The notes: generated from the letters alone by a model not told the origin. 53,986 bases of DNA from an uncultured Bacteroidales bacterium (GCA_900319035.1 ONMU01000013.1:1-53986); one strand, 5' to 3'. Shown: positions 7,643 to 16,403, counted from the stretch's first letter. A program made the numbers and translations.

Positions 7643-9568
7643 TTATTTTTTCCCCTTTTTCTGGTTAGTATTCGTTGTATTCGCAGGAGTTCCTGATTTA
7701 TGGTTGTGCTTTACGGGTTGTTGGGGGGCATTAAGATATCCTTCCAACTTTTTGCTCAATTCATTTTTAAGTTTTTCTGCTTTTATAACATCCTTTGCTT
7801 TAGTCAGTTTAAGGATTGCTTCTGCATCGCTCTTAATTTGAGCCTTTTGCTCCTCTGTAAGCTTATCTTTCATTTCAGCATCACACTTGGCTATAATTTC
7901 CGTAGCATATGACTCAATTTTATCCAAATTCTCTTTATTTTTCTTTTCAATTAGATACTCATCATATTCTGACGTATTATCTTCCGAACCCTTAACATCC
8001 CCACTATGATTTGACCATTCAACTTTACATAACATAGTGCGAGGCGCATTTTTGATTAGATTCTTTGCAAGCGTACTTACTTTATCTTTTGATTCATAAT
8101 AGTCTGACGTTTCTTTGCGAACATCACCTTCATAATAGGTATATCTCCACTGAATATCTTCTACCGTTTCTACTTTATCTTTTAAATTTCCCTCCACATC
8201 ACATTTGAATTTCTCTACCTTCACACGCGATTTATTAGGTGTATCCGTTTTTTTAGGTTGCTTGATAGATATTTCCGGAGCATTCTCATCAATAGTTCTC
8301 TTATATAAAAACTTGACATTATGTATTTGCTCATTCTCATGAGTTACACGGTCTGCTTCCCATTGCGTAAATATGTAATTTTTTTGTTTGTCTGGGCAAC
8401 ATTTAGCAGTTTTAATATCAGCCTCTATATTACTAGATCTCGAATATTTTTTCTTGTTGTGAGTAATCGGATCTATTTCTGAAAATTCTATTTTATATTT
8501 ATCAGAAGTACTTATCGGAGATATTTCTTCTCCTTCTGAAACTGGTTCTTCGATAGGAGGATTATAGTTCTTTCTGGTATCGTTTACACCACTACATGAA
8601 TGTCCCTGTTGCGTTAAAGGCTTATCAGAAGACTTGGGCAAAATGGTCCAAAGGACACCGCACACAACCAAAACAGCAACAACTATCGTCATTCCATAAA
8701 AAATTTTGGGCCGAGCTTTAGGAGCAGGCTTTTTACTACCAGATGGTTTTGGACTTTGAACAGAAGTCACCACTAATCGCTCTTTGGGATTTTGGCTGAC
8801 AAAAACGGAATGGGCATGAGGACTATCCGATATTTTAATCAATTGCGTTGTGATATTATCCAATCCTCCCGCTTGCAGGGCTAATTGAATCATCATTTGC
8901 CCCTTATTCAATATTGTTCCGTCTTGCTGCAGAACATATTGCAATTGTTCGTCATTGACCATGCCTGATAACCCATCACTGCAAATTAAGAAAGTGTCAC
9001 CATTTGCGGGTAAAATAGGCTGTTCACAAATAGTAGGCTTACAATCCGGTTTAATACCGAGAGCCTTAAGAATGCGATTTTTATTAGGATGGCTTTCTGC
9101 TTCGGCATCAGTTATTATACCTTGGTCAACCAAACCCTGCACATATGAATGGTCTTTCGTAATCCGATGCAACCATTGTTGTTCAGCGCAATAAAGATAA
9201 ATTCTGCTATCACCACAATGGGCAATCCATGCTTCATCTCCTTGAATCAAAAGCACGCACGCAGTCGTTCCCATGCCTTTCAGCGATGGCATTTCGTTGG
9301 CGGCATCAATTATCTGAAGATTCGCATACTCTAATGCATCCGCCAAAGCAAGTTTCACATCCGGGTATTTCGCTTGCTGAAAATAATTGGCGATAGAGTC
9401 AACACCAATTTTAGATGCCGTAGCACCTCCAGCGTGCCCTCCCATTCCATCGCAAACAACATACAGTTTGCCATTGGGGACGTCAAATACGCCACAACTA
9501 TCTTCGTTCTGTTTTCTTACGTTTCCCCTAACACTGGATGAGAAAACGTCACCATCATTAATTCGCAT
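7643..9568 (-). CDS. PP2C-type Ser/Thr phosphatase with TM helix and long C-terminal domain
   Basis: 641 aa. Residues about 8-245 are a PP2C/PPM phosphatase with intact metal-binding motifs: RKQNEDS, CDGMGGHAGGATAS, GMGTTA, HCGDSRIYL, ICSDGLSGM and GGLDNIT. It should dephosphorylate Ser/Thr substrates of the neighbouring kinases. A basic linker and a transmembrane helix (about 290-310) follow, then about 330 residues outside the membrane. That part is charged, probably helical near the C-terminus (EEQKAQIKSDAEAI), and ends in a low-complexity Lys/Asn tail. The C-terminal region has no recognised family. The tail is unusually large for a bacterial PP2C. Confidence 0.92.
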   Translation of the reverse strand: MRINDGDVFSSSVRGNVRKQNEDSCGVFDVPNGKLYVVCDGMGGHAGGATASKIGVDSIANYFQQAKYPDVKLALADALEYANLQIIDAANEMPSLKGMGTTACVLLIQGDEAWIAHCGDSRIYLYCAEQQWLHRITKDHSYVQGLVDQGIITDAEAESHPNKNRILKALGIKPDCKPTICEQPILPANGDTFLICSDGLSGMVNDEQLQYVLQQDGTILNKGQMMIQLALQAGGLDNITTQLIKISDSPHAHSVFVSQNPKERLVVTSVQSPKPSGSKKPAPKARPKIFYGMTIVVAVLVVCGVLWTILPKSSDKPLTQQGHSCSGVNDTRKNYNPPIEEPVSEGEEISPISTSDKYKIEFSEIDPITHNKKKYSRSSNIEADIKTAKCCPDKQKNYIFTQWEADRVTHENEQIHNVKFLYKRTIDENAPEISIKQPKKTDTPNKSRVKVEKFKCDVEGNLKDKVETVEDIQWRYTYYEGDVRKETSDYYESKDKVSTLAKNLIKNAPRTMLCKVEWSNHSGDVKGSEDNTSEYDEYLIEKKNKENLDKIESYATEIIAKCDAEMKDKLTEEQKAQIKSDAEAILKLTKAKDVIKAEKLKNELSKKLEGYLNAPQQPVKHNHKSGTPANTTNTNQKKGKK

Positions 9569-9580
9569 CGCTTCTGCTAT

Positions 9581-11119
9581 TTAGATATAGAAATTAATAA
9601 CTATTTCGCCTATTCCAATGATGTCATTAGCTTTTAAAACAGCTTTGTCAATAAATTGACCATTTACTATCGTTTTATTTGTCTTACTAACATTTTGTAT
9701 CTCAAAACCTGAACCATTAAAGGTAATAATCGCATGTGCTCTACTGACAGTTGGTTTATTCAATACAATATCATTATTAGCATCCCTTCCTATTTTGGTG
9801 ATTGGGGCAGTAACAACCTCTGTTATATTGGCTCCGTCTATGGCAAAAACAAGTCGCGGATATAGGTTCTTAGCTTGCATAATATTTGCCAACTCCTTTT
9901 GTTGGTTTTCAAAAAATGCTGCTTCTTCTTTCCTGCGGGCAGCAAGTTCAGCCCCTTCGCGTACCTTTCTTTCTGCATCTAACTTCTCCTGCATCTGTTT
10001 TTGCTGCTCTTCCATCTGCTCTTGCAACTGTTCATTTTTCATTTGCAGAGCCAAATCTTTCTCCTTGCGTTTTTTAGAAGCATAGACTATTAAGAATATA
10101 ATTAAGCCTAACAACAATAATGCAGCGCATCCGATAAGAACTGCCAATCCAACATTTTCCTGCATCCAGATTTGGAGCGAGAAATCAGGAGAAGTATACG
10201 TTATCTTATGGTCAATTCCATTAATACTCAATAATATGTTATGAGATTTCCCATTACGTTTGCCTAAAGATGTAAACGTAACTTTGTAATCCTGCCCATA
10301 ATGACGCGCTGACATATTACGATATACGTTAGCTAATGAGAGAGCAGTATGGTAGTCATCGCGCGTATTGGAGGGCACAATTAATTCCCCGTATGATATT
10401 TTCTCTATACCCTCAATATCTTTGCGAGAAAAATCTCCATGCAAAGGATACTTAACAATATAGATAGGAATATTGCGTTTTAATGCTTCAGCACTAATAA
10501 ATTCTTTAGGTGCTCCTGCCGTATTCATATTCATTCCAGCAGAAACGAGTATAATGGCTTTTAAGTTTTCCTTTGGTTCGTTCTCTAACAAAGATATTGC
10601 CTCATTTAACGCTTGATATATATTTGCGCTATAGGGGTTTGTTTGAAATAGTTCTTGACTATTTCTGTAGGAAAACAATTCATTGTTTATTTCAGATATA
10701 TTATTGGAAAATCCACGTGTAATTGACCGCATGAAATCTCCATTTCCTTTATCTCTATTAAAAGCAATGACATTAAAACGATCATTCATTTGTACACCAT
10801 TTGAGAAGAATGCTCTAAGCATGGCAAAAGTGAAGTCAGATTGCTCACCATGACTTCTCATATCTTCACACAAGATAACAATGGATTTGCTCTTCTCTAC
10901 GGAGCGAGACGGTGTTATATTGCGCCACGCGCATGAGCGTAACTGATCGTCTTCTTTCAACGAGACTTGATTCCCCTGAATTACATCTGGATTATAATCA
11001 TTCCAGACAAATGATACATTCGGAAAATCATCTGTATTGAATTGACTTGCTCCACGTTGTTGTCCATAAGAAAGCAGAACAAAGACCAACGAGATAAAGA
11101 ATGAGATGAAGCGTTTCAT
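9581..11119 (-). CDS. VWA-like secreted-domain/TM/FHA protein
   Basis: 512 aa from ATG at 11119; an in-frame ATG at 11128 is also possible. The order is signal peptide (ending SYGQ), a VWA-like domain over about residues 55-280, a transmembrane helix (about 335-360), a coiled coil rich in Glu/Gln/Lys (about 362-420) and a C-terminal FHA domain (IGRDANNDIVL, SRAHAII, VNG). The VWA assignment rests on the strand pattern (SIVILCEDMRSH, KAIILVSAGM). The metal site DxSxS is not conserved, so metal binding is uncertain. Unlike the other FHA genes here, the FHA domain is at the C-terminus. It follows the first gene of the operon by 17-26 nt. Confidence 0.8.
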   Translation of the reverse strand: MKRFISFFISLVFVLLSYGQQRGASQFNTDDFPNVSFVWNDYNPDVIQGNQVSLKEDDQLRSCAWRNITPSRSVEKSKSIVILCEDMRSHGEQSDFTFAMLRAFFSNGVQMNDRFNVIAFNRDKGNGDFMRSITRGFSNNISEINNELFSYRNSQELFQTNPYSANIYQALNEAISLLENEPKENLKAIILVSAGMNMNTAGAPKEFISAEALKRNIPIYIVKYPLHGDFSRKDIEGIEKISYGELIVPSNTRDDYHTALSLANVYRNMSARHYGQDYKVTFTSLGKRNGKSHNILLSINGIDHKITYTSPDFSLQIWMQENVGLAVLIGCAALLLLGLIIFLIVYASKKRKEKDLALQMKNEQLQEQMEEQQKQMQEKLDAERKVREGAELAARRKEEAAFFENQQKELANIMQAKNLYPRLVFAIDGANITEVVTAPITKIGRDANNDIVLNKPTVSRAHAIITFNGSGFEIQNVSKTNKTIVNGQFIDKAVLKANDIIGIGEIVINFYI

Positions 11120-11145
11120 AGCTGTCATATTTTGTTGTTAAAATT

Positions 11146-11796
11146 TTAGAATGAGGTCTTAAATTTAAAAATAGTACTACCTAATTTAATCATATCACCA
11201 TCATGCAATTCATAATGTTCATCCTCAATATCTATGTCGTTAACAAATGTTCCGTGCGAAGACATGTTATCACTAATCTTATACTTGTCATTTTTGTATA
11301 AAAGTATAGCATGTTTTCCAGACATAAGGCCGTCATTCACAGTAACATTACAATCAACATCACGCCCAATAATATTACGTCCTTCATACAACTTAAAATC
11401 AACTCCCATAGGATCAAACGAATATGATACCAACCATCCAACAAGTTTGCGGGTTGAACGCTGCTGGAATTTTACTTTTTGTGTGCCGTCTGCTTCAGTT
11501 TCAGTTACTTCATCTCCAAAAATTGTACGATTGCTATTTTTCGCAATGGGATTATTGGATGGAGAGGCTAGTACGGTTTGAGCTTCAGTACTATAATCCC
11601 CCATTACTTGAGTTTTCGAACTCGTAGGAGCAGAACTTCCTTGAGTTGGTTGAACCTGAGTTGGACCAGCAGTGTCTATATCAATACTTACTGTTTTATT
11701 GTCTCTCAGATTGCCATTGGAATTCTGGCAATAAGGACATTCACTCAGTGATTCTTGATAAAAGTGCCCATTTGGACATTGTTTAAATCCGTTCAT
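11146..11796 (-). CDS. Zinc-ribbon/FHA protein, first gene of the FHA cluster
   Basis: 216 aa. The N-terminus has CPNGHFY and CPYC, a small zinc ribbon often seen in front of bacterial FHA proteins. A low-complexity Thr/Ser/Gln linker (about 30-90) with several TQ/TV sites could be a phosphorylation target. The C-terminal FHA domain (about 125-205) has GRDVDCNVTVND, SGKHAI, SSHGTFVND and DGDMIKLG. It has no transmembrane helix, so it is cytoplasmic. It opens the operon and begins 84 nt after the terminator-like end of structured RNA copy 1. No independent promoter with the usual boxes is visible in that gap. Confidence 0.88.
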   Translation of the reverse strand: MNGFKQCPNGHFYQESLSECPYCQNSNGNLRDNKTVSIDIDTAGPTQVQPTQGSSAPTSSKTQVMGDYSTEAQTVLASPSNNPIAKNSNRTIFGDEVTETEADGTQKVKFQQRSTRKLVGWLVSYSFDPMGVDFKLYEGRNIIGRDVDCNVTVNDGLMSGKHAILLYKNDKYKISDNMSSHGTFVNDIDIEDEHYELHDGDMIKLGSTIFKFKTSF

Positions 11797-11879
11797 TGTG
11801 TAATATTTTTATAGTTGATAATATATAATGAGTTCATTGAGAACATTTATATGTGTTGTCGTCAAAATATACATACACG

Positions 11880-12193
11880 AAAAAGCGCAGACTTCGCTAT
11901 TGCTCATCTACGCACAAGGGCCTTCGAACTTGCCCACCTAGTCAAATAAACAACAATGAAACCTACGCCGATATGACAAAACCTACGCCGATATGACAAC
12001 ACGCCTGCATGGAAACAGCAGGGCGAGTATAATAGTCATACCCGTAGGCGTAATTGTTACTTTGATTTTGACTAGGAATTACTAAAAGTGTTCGAAGCTT
12101 TTTGTGCGTCAAATACAAAGCGTCAATAAACGCCATTCAATATGTAAAGAACCCACATCCGTCCACCGTGTAAAACGGTACCGGCGTAAATTC
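11880..12193 (-). ncRNA. Structured leader RNA or ncRNA, copy 1
   Basis: The transcript is predicted to start near 12193, below the promoter at 12199-12230. About 60 nt on lies a small hairpin, GGCGTTTATTGACGCTT, identical in copy 2. A long irregular hairpin follows, with pairs 12102-12109 to 11910-11917, 12090-12097 to 11922-11929 and 12067-12076 to 11937-11946, plus an apical hairpin near 12003-12024. At the 3' end, 11907-11913 pairs with 11885-11891 before five T residues, a terminator that shares bases with the closing stem. Blocks GGGTATG and CATATCGG also match copy 2. It is either an attenuator leader of the FHA operon or an independent sRNA. It is not tmRNA or RNase P. Confidence 0.65.
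11961..12000. repeat. 20-bp tandem duplication inside structured RNA copy 1
   Basis: Two units of ACCTACGCCGATATGACAAA, the second ending in C, lie head to tail. The unit corresponds to the CATATCGG block shared with RNA copy 2, where it occurs once. Either unit can pair with the opposite arm near 12035-12054. Confidence 0.9.
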
Positions 12194-12198
12194 GGCTG

Positions 12199-12230
12199 CA
12201 AAATTAGTAATAATTTTTGATATGTGCAAA
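12199..12230 (-). promoter_or_regulatory. Bacteroidetes promoter of structured RNA copy 1
   Basis: Minus strand: TTTG at 12230-12227, exactly 20 nt, then TAATTTTG at 12206-12199. These are the -33 and -7 boxes of the Bacteroidetes primary sigma factor. The spacer contains TATCAAAAA. Confidence 0.8.
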
Positions 12231-12407
12231 TAAAAAGTGAAAATTTCGAAAAAAATAATTATTTATTCGTGTTGTGGGGATATATTTAGACAAAAACATA
12301 AAAAACAATGTTTGTTTTTGTGTGCTTTAACTTTTTCTTTGGTCAAAAATTATCAACAATTATAGACAATTCTCTTATTTGAGATAAATGGGATTGCGAT
12401 TAGTATA

Positions 12408-12435
12408 CAAAAAAACGCCGGTCAATAGACCGACG
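12408..12435 (-). terminator. Terminator of the YafQ toxin-antitoxin operon
   Basis: On the minus strand an 8-bp stem (CGTCGGTC with GACCGGCG, loop TATT) is directly followed by seven T residues. It lies about 40 nt after the toxin stop codon. Confidence 0.85.
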
Positions 12436-12472
12436 GTATGTGATAGAAAAAGTTTGTCTAAAGAGCATATGA

Positions 12473-12760
12473 TTATCTCTTACCTAATAAATCGGAATGA
12501 GTACCGGTATCCAACAATAATAGAATTAACTCTGTATCGTTCTGATCCCAAACAAGCAACCAATTGGGTTCAATATGACATTCCCAATATCCACACCACT
12601 TCCTGCCGACCAACTTATGAGGATTATATTCTTTGGGAAGAGTACCAGTTTCCGCCAATAATCGAATGACATGCTCTAACTTAGAGATGTCCAATCCGCG
12701 TTTCTTACATAATTTATATGAACGCTTGAATTGTCCAGAGTAACGCAAGGTATATTTCAT
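12473..12760 (-). CDS. YafQ-family mRNA interferase toxin (type II TA)
   Basis: 95 aa, the normal size for a RelE/YafQ toxin. The family pattern is clear: PHKLVGRKW, then GYWECHIEPNWLLVW and a C-terminal TGTHSDLL. The conserved His and Asp residues are those used for ribosome-dependent mRNA cleavage in YafQ. It overlaps the antitoxin gene by 4 nt (ATGA), so the two are translationally coupled. A strong terminator follows. The pair is likely an accessory module beside the signalling cluster. Confidence 0.9.
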   Translation of the reverse strand: MKYTLRYSGQFKRSYKLCKKRGLDISKLEHVIRLLAETGTLPKEYNPHKLVGRKWCGYWECHIEPNWLLVWDQNDTELILLLLDTGTHSDLLGKR

Positions 12761-12969
12761 GCTTCTAATTGTGCCATTAGATCTTCTACACTATCAGCTT
12801 GATATACACGTCCGGCACGGACATCTTCTATCGCTCGTTCCAAACTACCTCTCTTATGTGATGCACGAACGGTAGAGACTTGCCAACCCATATTACGTGA
12901 TTGACGGCGTAGGAATGCAGCATCTCCTACCGGCAAAGTAATCTGTAATGTTCTCATTGTAGTTTCCAT
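12757..12969 (-). CDS. Antitoxin partner of YafQ toxin
   Basis: 70 aa. A short N-terminal strand (MRTLQITLPV), probably the DNA-binding dimer arm, precedes a helical middle (DAAFLRRQSRNMGW) and an acidic C-terminal helix (DSVEDLMAQLEA), as in small antitoxins. The start may be 12969 or the second ATG at 12957. A Shine-Dalgarno-like AAAGGAG stands 8 nt before the first ATG, which is unusual for Bacteroidetes and favours 12969. It normally binds the toxin and represses its own operon. The family (RelB-like or other) is not certain. Confidence 0.8.
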   Translation of the reverse strand: METTMRTLQITLPVGDAAFLRRQSRNMGWQVSTVRASHKRGSLERAIEDVRAGRVYQADSVEDLMAQLEA

Positions 12970-12994
12970 AAATCGCTCCTTTCATTTTGCGGTG

Positions 12995-13026
12995 CAAAAT
13001 TACAACTTTTTTTTGAATTGACCAAA
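12995..13026 (-). promoter_or_regulatory. Promoter of the toxin-antitoxin operon
   Basis: Minus strand TTTG at 13026-13023, 20 nt, then TAATTTTG at 13002-12995, with an A-tract spacer. The transcription start would be about 20 nt before the antitoxin ATG. Confidence 0.8.
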
Positions 13027-13126
13027 TATTTAGGTAAAAAAAGCAAACATTAGTATTTTTTGAGAGCTTTTGAACTTCAACACCTTATTTATACACGTGT
13101 ACGCGCGAGGTTGTGAGGGAAATATG

Positions 13127-13256
13127 GATTTGGACTAAAAACTCGGGTTTTTCTTCCAAATGTGGGGTAAAAAAAATAGATTTGGACAAAAAACTCATGT
13201 TTTTCTTCCAAATGTGGGGTAAAAAGTATAGATTTGGACAAAAAACATAAAAATAG
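13127..13256. repeat. 52-bp tandem repeat, about 2.5 units
   Basis: Units start at 13127, 13179 and 13231, a constant 52-bp period. Each begins GATTTGGAC followed by AAAAAC, and the two full units end CTTCCAAATGTGGGGTAAAAA. The third unit is cut short. The stretch lies in the 444-bp gene-free space between the TA promoter and the acyltransferase promoter, and no gene is supported in it. Confidence 0.9.
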
Positions 13257-13346
13257 AGGTAACACATCAAGCTCACGGACGAACGGGCACTAATCCTATG
13301 GGGCATATGCAAATAAACGGAATTTTTAATAAAAATATACCGAATA

Positions 13347-13378
13347 CTTGCGCATTTCAAAAAAAAGCAGTACCTTTG
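13347..13378 (+). promoter_or_regulatory. Promoter of the acyltransferase gene
   Basis: CTTG at 13347-13350, 20 nt including an A-tract and GCAG, then TACCTTTG at 13371-13378. Reading this stretch as protein gives a false N-terminal extension, so the ATG at 13414 is preferred. Confidence 0.85.
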
Positions 13379-13413
13379 CAGCAGTTTTTAATTACCCGCT
13401 AAAAAGCAGCAGC

Positions 13414-14061
13414 ATGAATAGATATACATTTGGGAAGATTTGCAAATTCTTCTTTCATCTGCACTACGATATACAGGTGACAGGAGAGGAGTTATTGAGG
13501 GACAAGAAGATCCATCTCGTCATGCCGAACCATACGGCATACATAGATCCGTTGATTTTATTCAGCGAAGAATGGTGGTTGCCTATTCGTCCGATGACGG
13601 ATGAGTTGTTCATGCGGCATTGGCTGTTCGGACGCGTACTGCGTATGGCAGACGCAATCGAAGTGCCGGACCTGCAGAAGAGCGCCATGAGCCGGGAAGA
13701 AGGTGTAGCCGCCGCCAGTCAGCTGAGCCGGATTGCTATTGACAGTTTGGCAGAAGGCAAAGAGGTTTGTTTCTACCCTTCCGGACACGTGAAGACGGTG
13801 GATAAAGAGATCATCGGTAACCGGCGTATGGCATATGAAGTATGCCGTGAGTTACCTGAAGGCGTGCGCGTGATCCTATGTAGAATGCGCGGGTTAGAGA
13901 GCAGCCGTTTCTCGAAGCTCAAACCTAAGAAATGGAAATGGAGACGCACGGTGACCCTGCATTTCGAAGACCATACGGACGATGTGCTCCAATGGGCTCA
14001 GACCTTAGACAGACGAGCTTTTAATGCGAAACTCGAGGAATGGTACAACCAAAGTCGTTAG
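13414..14061 (+). CDS. plsC: 1-acyl-sn-glycerol-3-phosphate acyltransferase family protein
   Basis: 215 aa from ATG at 13414. The catalytic HxxxxD motif is NHTAYID (His40, Asp45), with a glycerolipid-binding-like FYPSGHVKT near residue 140. Such enzymes transfer an acyl chain to lysophosphatidic acid or a similar lipid at the inner membrane. The upstream in-frame ATG at 13348 is rejected because it lies within the promoter. The gene is monocistronic, with its own promoter and a terminator at 14119-14142. Related family members acylate other substrates, so the symbol is tentative. Confidence 0.8.
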   Translation: MNRYTFGKICKFFFHLHYDIQVTGEELLRDKKIHLVMPNHTAYIDPLILFSEEWWLPIRPMTDELFMRHWLFGRVLRMADAIEVPDLQKSAMSREEGVAAASQLSRIAIDSLAEGKEVCFYPSGHVKTVDKEIIGNRRMAYEVCRELPEGVRVILCRMRGLESSRFSKLKPKKWKWRRTVTLHFEDHTDDVLQWAQTLDRRAFNAKLEEWYNQSR

Positions 14062-14303
14062 TCGTTAGTCGTTAGTCGATTGACAAAAGGCCAAAGGCTA
14101 AAGGAGAAATGGAAAGGGACTGCCAAAATGGCAGTTCTTTTTTGTTTGGCGCGAGGTTTGTAGTATCTTAAATGTACAATGTACAATGCACAATGAACAA
14201 AGCGTCTTAGTGACTTAGGTACAAAACATAAAGAACCGCATGTATTCTAAAAGTTTGAACCATGCTCCAAAAGCCCTTTGTAAATTGTAAATTGTAAATT
14301 TTG
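14053..14303. repeat. Spacer filled with short-period direct repeats
   Basis: This stretch between the acyltransferase and clpB holds several unrelated short-period repeats: GTCGTTA repeated three to four times (14053-14078), ATGTACA-type repeats (about 14172-14200) and TAAATTG repeats (about 14281-14300). The first overlaps the last codons of the acyltransferase gene. No further gene is visible. Confidence 0.8.
14119..14142 (+). terminator. Terminator of the acyltransferase gene
   Basis: A perfect 7-bp stem ACTGCCA/TGGCAGT with loop AAA is followed by TCTTTTTT. Confidence 0.85.
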
Positions 14304-14336
14304 AAATATGAATTATTAACTAAAACTACAATAACT

Positions 14337-16403
14337 ATGAACGCAACGAATCAAAACAATCAAAACGAAAACCTCAAGAAGTTCGCAATCAACCTTTGCG
14401 AGCGAGCAAAAGAGGGCAAATTAGATCCGGTCATCGGTCGTGATGACGAGATCAGGCGGGTTCTGCAGATCCTGAGCCGAAGAACGAAAAACAACCCTAT
14501 TCTGATTGGTGAACCGGGTGTGGGAAAGACTGCCATTGCGGAAGGTCTGGCACATCGTATCGTGCGCGGCGACGTACCGGAGAACCTGAAGAAAAAACAG
14601 ATCTACTCCCTCGATATGGGTGCGCTGATTGCCGGCGCTAAGTACCAAGGTGAGTTCGAGGAACGACTCAAAGGCGTCGTCAACGAAGTGGTAGCAGCTG
14701 CGGGTGAGATCATCCTGTTCATCGATGAGATACACACGCTCGTTGGAGCCGGTAAGAGTTCCGGCGCGATGGACGCAGCGAACATCCTGAAGCCTGCGTT
14801 GGCACGTGGTGACCTGAGGGCTATTGGTGCAACGACGTTGGATGAGTATCAGAAGTATTTTGAGACCGATAAAGCTTTGGAGCGTCGTTTCCAAAAGGTC
14901 ATGGTCGATGAGCCGGACGAGGCAGCGACGATCTCTATCCTTCGTGGTCTGAAAGAGCGTTATGAGACCCACCACAAAGTGCGTATCAAAGATGACGCTA
15001 TCATCTCCGCTGTGACCCTTTCTGCCCGATATATCACCGATCGTTTCTTGCCGGATAAGGCAATCGACCTGATCGATGAAGCCGCAGCCAAACTGCGTCT
15101 GGAAGTGGACTCCAAGCCGGAAGAGATCGACTCTCTCGACCGTCAGATCAAACAACTGGAGATCGAGCGCGAAGCCATCAAACGCGAGAAGAACGAAGCC
15201 AAGCTTGGCGAGATCGAGAAACAGCTCAAAGACCTCAAAGCCAAATCCGATGAGCTCAATGCCCGTTGGAACAAGGAGAAAGGTTACGTAGCTACTATCC
15301 AGAACGAGAAAGCGCGTATCGAGACCTTGAAACATCAGGCAGAGGTAGCCGAACGCGAAGGCGATTACGGCAAGGTAGCGGAGATCCGTTACAGTCAGAT
15401 TCCGGCTTCGGAAGCGAACATCAAAGCTGCGCAAGACACCCTGCATCAATTGGGCACCGAGTCCCTCATTAAAGAGGAAGTCGATGAAGACGATATCGCC
15501 GAGGTAGTAGCTCGTTGGACGGGTATTCCGGTAGCTAAGATGATGCAGTCGGAGCGCGATAAACTGCTTCATCTGGAGGAAGAACTTCACCAACGTATCA
15601 TCGGTCAAAACGAAGCTATCGAAGCGGTCAGCGACGCTATCCGTCGTAGCCGTGCAGGTCTCCAAGACCCGAAACGTCCTATCGGCAGTTTCATCTTCTT
15701 GGGTACGACCGGTGTCGGTAAGACCGAGTTGGCGAAAGCGTTGGCAGACTACCTCTTCGATGACGAGAATATGATCACGCGTATCGATATGAGTGAGTAT
15801 CAGGAGAAGTTCAGTGCGACCCGACTCATCGGTGCGCCTCCGGGATACGTGGGTTACGATGAAGGCGGTCAGTTGACCGAAGCGATCCGTAGAAAACCGT
15901 ACTCGGTAGTGCTCTTCGATGAGATCGAGAAAGCGCATCCGGATGTGTTCAACGTCCTGCTGCAAGTACTCGATGACGGACGTCTGACGGATAACAAAGG
16001 ACGTGTCGTGAACTTCAAGAACACCTTGATCATCATGACCTCTAACCTCACGGAAGAGCAACTCCGCGCACAAGTCCGCCCAGAGTTTATCAACCGTATT
16101 GATGAGATCATCCACTTCACGGAGTTGACCGAGGATAATATTCAATCGATTGTATCGCTCCAACTGAAACGCATTCACAAGATGCTTGAGGGGCAAGGAA
16201 TCGACCTGCGTGTCTCGGACGATGCTATCCGGTATATCGCCAAAGAGGGTTACGACCCGCAATTCGGTGCACGTCCTGTCAAGAGAGCGCTCCAACGCCT
16301 TGTCCTCAACGAGTTGAGTAAGCAGATCATCGGCGGTAAGGTCGATAGCCGCAAACCGGTCATCATCGAGCTCCGCGACGGCGAGCTGCAATTCCGGAAC
16401 TAA
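14337..16403 (+). CDS. clpB: ClpB-type disaggregase lacking the N-terminal domain
   Basis: 688 aa from ATG at 14337; a TTG 36 nt upstream is less likely. ClpB refolds aggregated proteins with DnaK. The first AAA+ ring has [13 protein letters not shown] and the pore-loop YQGEFEERL. The full ClpB M-domain coiled coil (about 275-395) is present, and the second ring has [18 protein letters not shown] and FDEIEKAH. Normal ClpB is about 860 residues; here the Clp_N repeats (about 150 residues) are absent and nothing upstream encodes them. A second gap of roughly 25 residues lies between MTSNL and RPEFINRID. The gene converges on the permease gene, overlapping by 4 bp. Confidence 0.93.
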   Translation: MNATNQNNQNENLKKFAINLCERAKEGKLDPVIGRDDEIRRVLQILSRRTKNNPILIGEPGVGKTAIAEGLAHRIVRGDVPENLKKKQIYSLDMGALIAGAKYQGEFEERLKGVVNEVVAAAGEIILFIDEIHTLVGAGKSSGAMDAANILKPALARGDLRAIGATTLDEYQKYFETDKALERRFQKVMVDEPDEAATISILRGLKERYETHHKVRIKDDAIISAVTLSARYITDRFLPDKAIDLIDEAAAKLRLEVDSKPEEIDSLDRQIKQLEIEREAIKREKNEAKLGEIEKQLKDLKAKSDELNARWNKEKGYVATIQNEKARIETLKHQAEVAEREGDYGKVAEIRYSQIPASEANIKAAQDTLHQLGTESLIKEEVDEDDIAEVVARWTGIPVAKMMQSERDKLLHLEEELHQRIIGQNEAIEAVSDAIRRSRAGLQDPKRPIGSFIFLGTTGVGKTELAKALADYLFDDENMITRIDMSEYQEKFSATRLIGAPPGYVGYDEGGQLTEAIRRKPYSVVLFDEIEKAHPDVFNVLLQVLDDGRLTDNKGRVVNFKNTLIIMTSNLTEEQLRAQVRPEFINRIDEIIHFTELTEDNIQSIVSLQLKRIHKMLEGQGIDLRVSDDAIRYIAKEGYDPQFGARPVKRALQRLVLNELSKQIIGGKVDSRKPVIIELRDGELQFRN

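Noticed and set aside
11880-12193. Retron, tmRNA or RNase P RNA as identity of the structured RNA
   Set aside because: No reverse transcriptase nearby, no tRNA-like end or tag frame, and the conserved RNase P cores are missing.
12388-12669. 93-aa frame on the plus strand over the YafQ toxin
   Set aside because: Antisense shadow covering a terminator; the minus-strand toxin is well supported.
13127-13256. Possible CRISPR array
   Set aside because: Units are directly adjacent without unique spacers and no cas gene is present.
13085-13360. 91-aa frame over the 52-bp tandem repeat
   Set aside because: Same reason: repeat-derived sequence, no start context.
13348-13413. N-terminal extensions reading SKKSSTFA or similar (also at 33719, 17410 and 40335)
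   Set aside because: These are the promoter A-tract and TACCTTTG read as protein; later ATGs give normal family starts.
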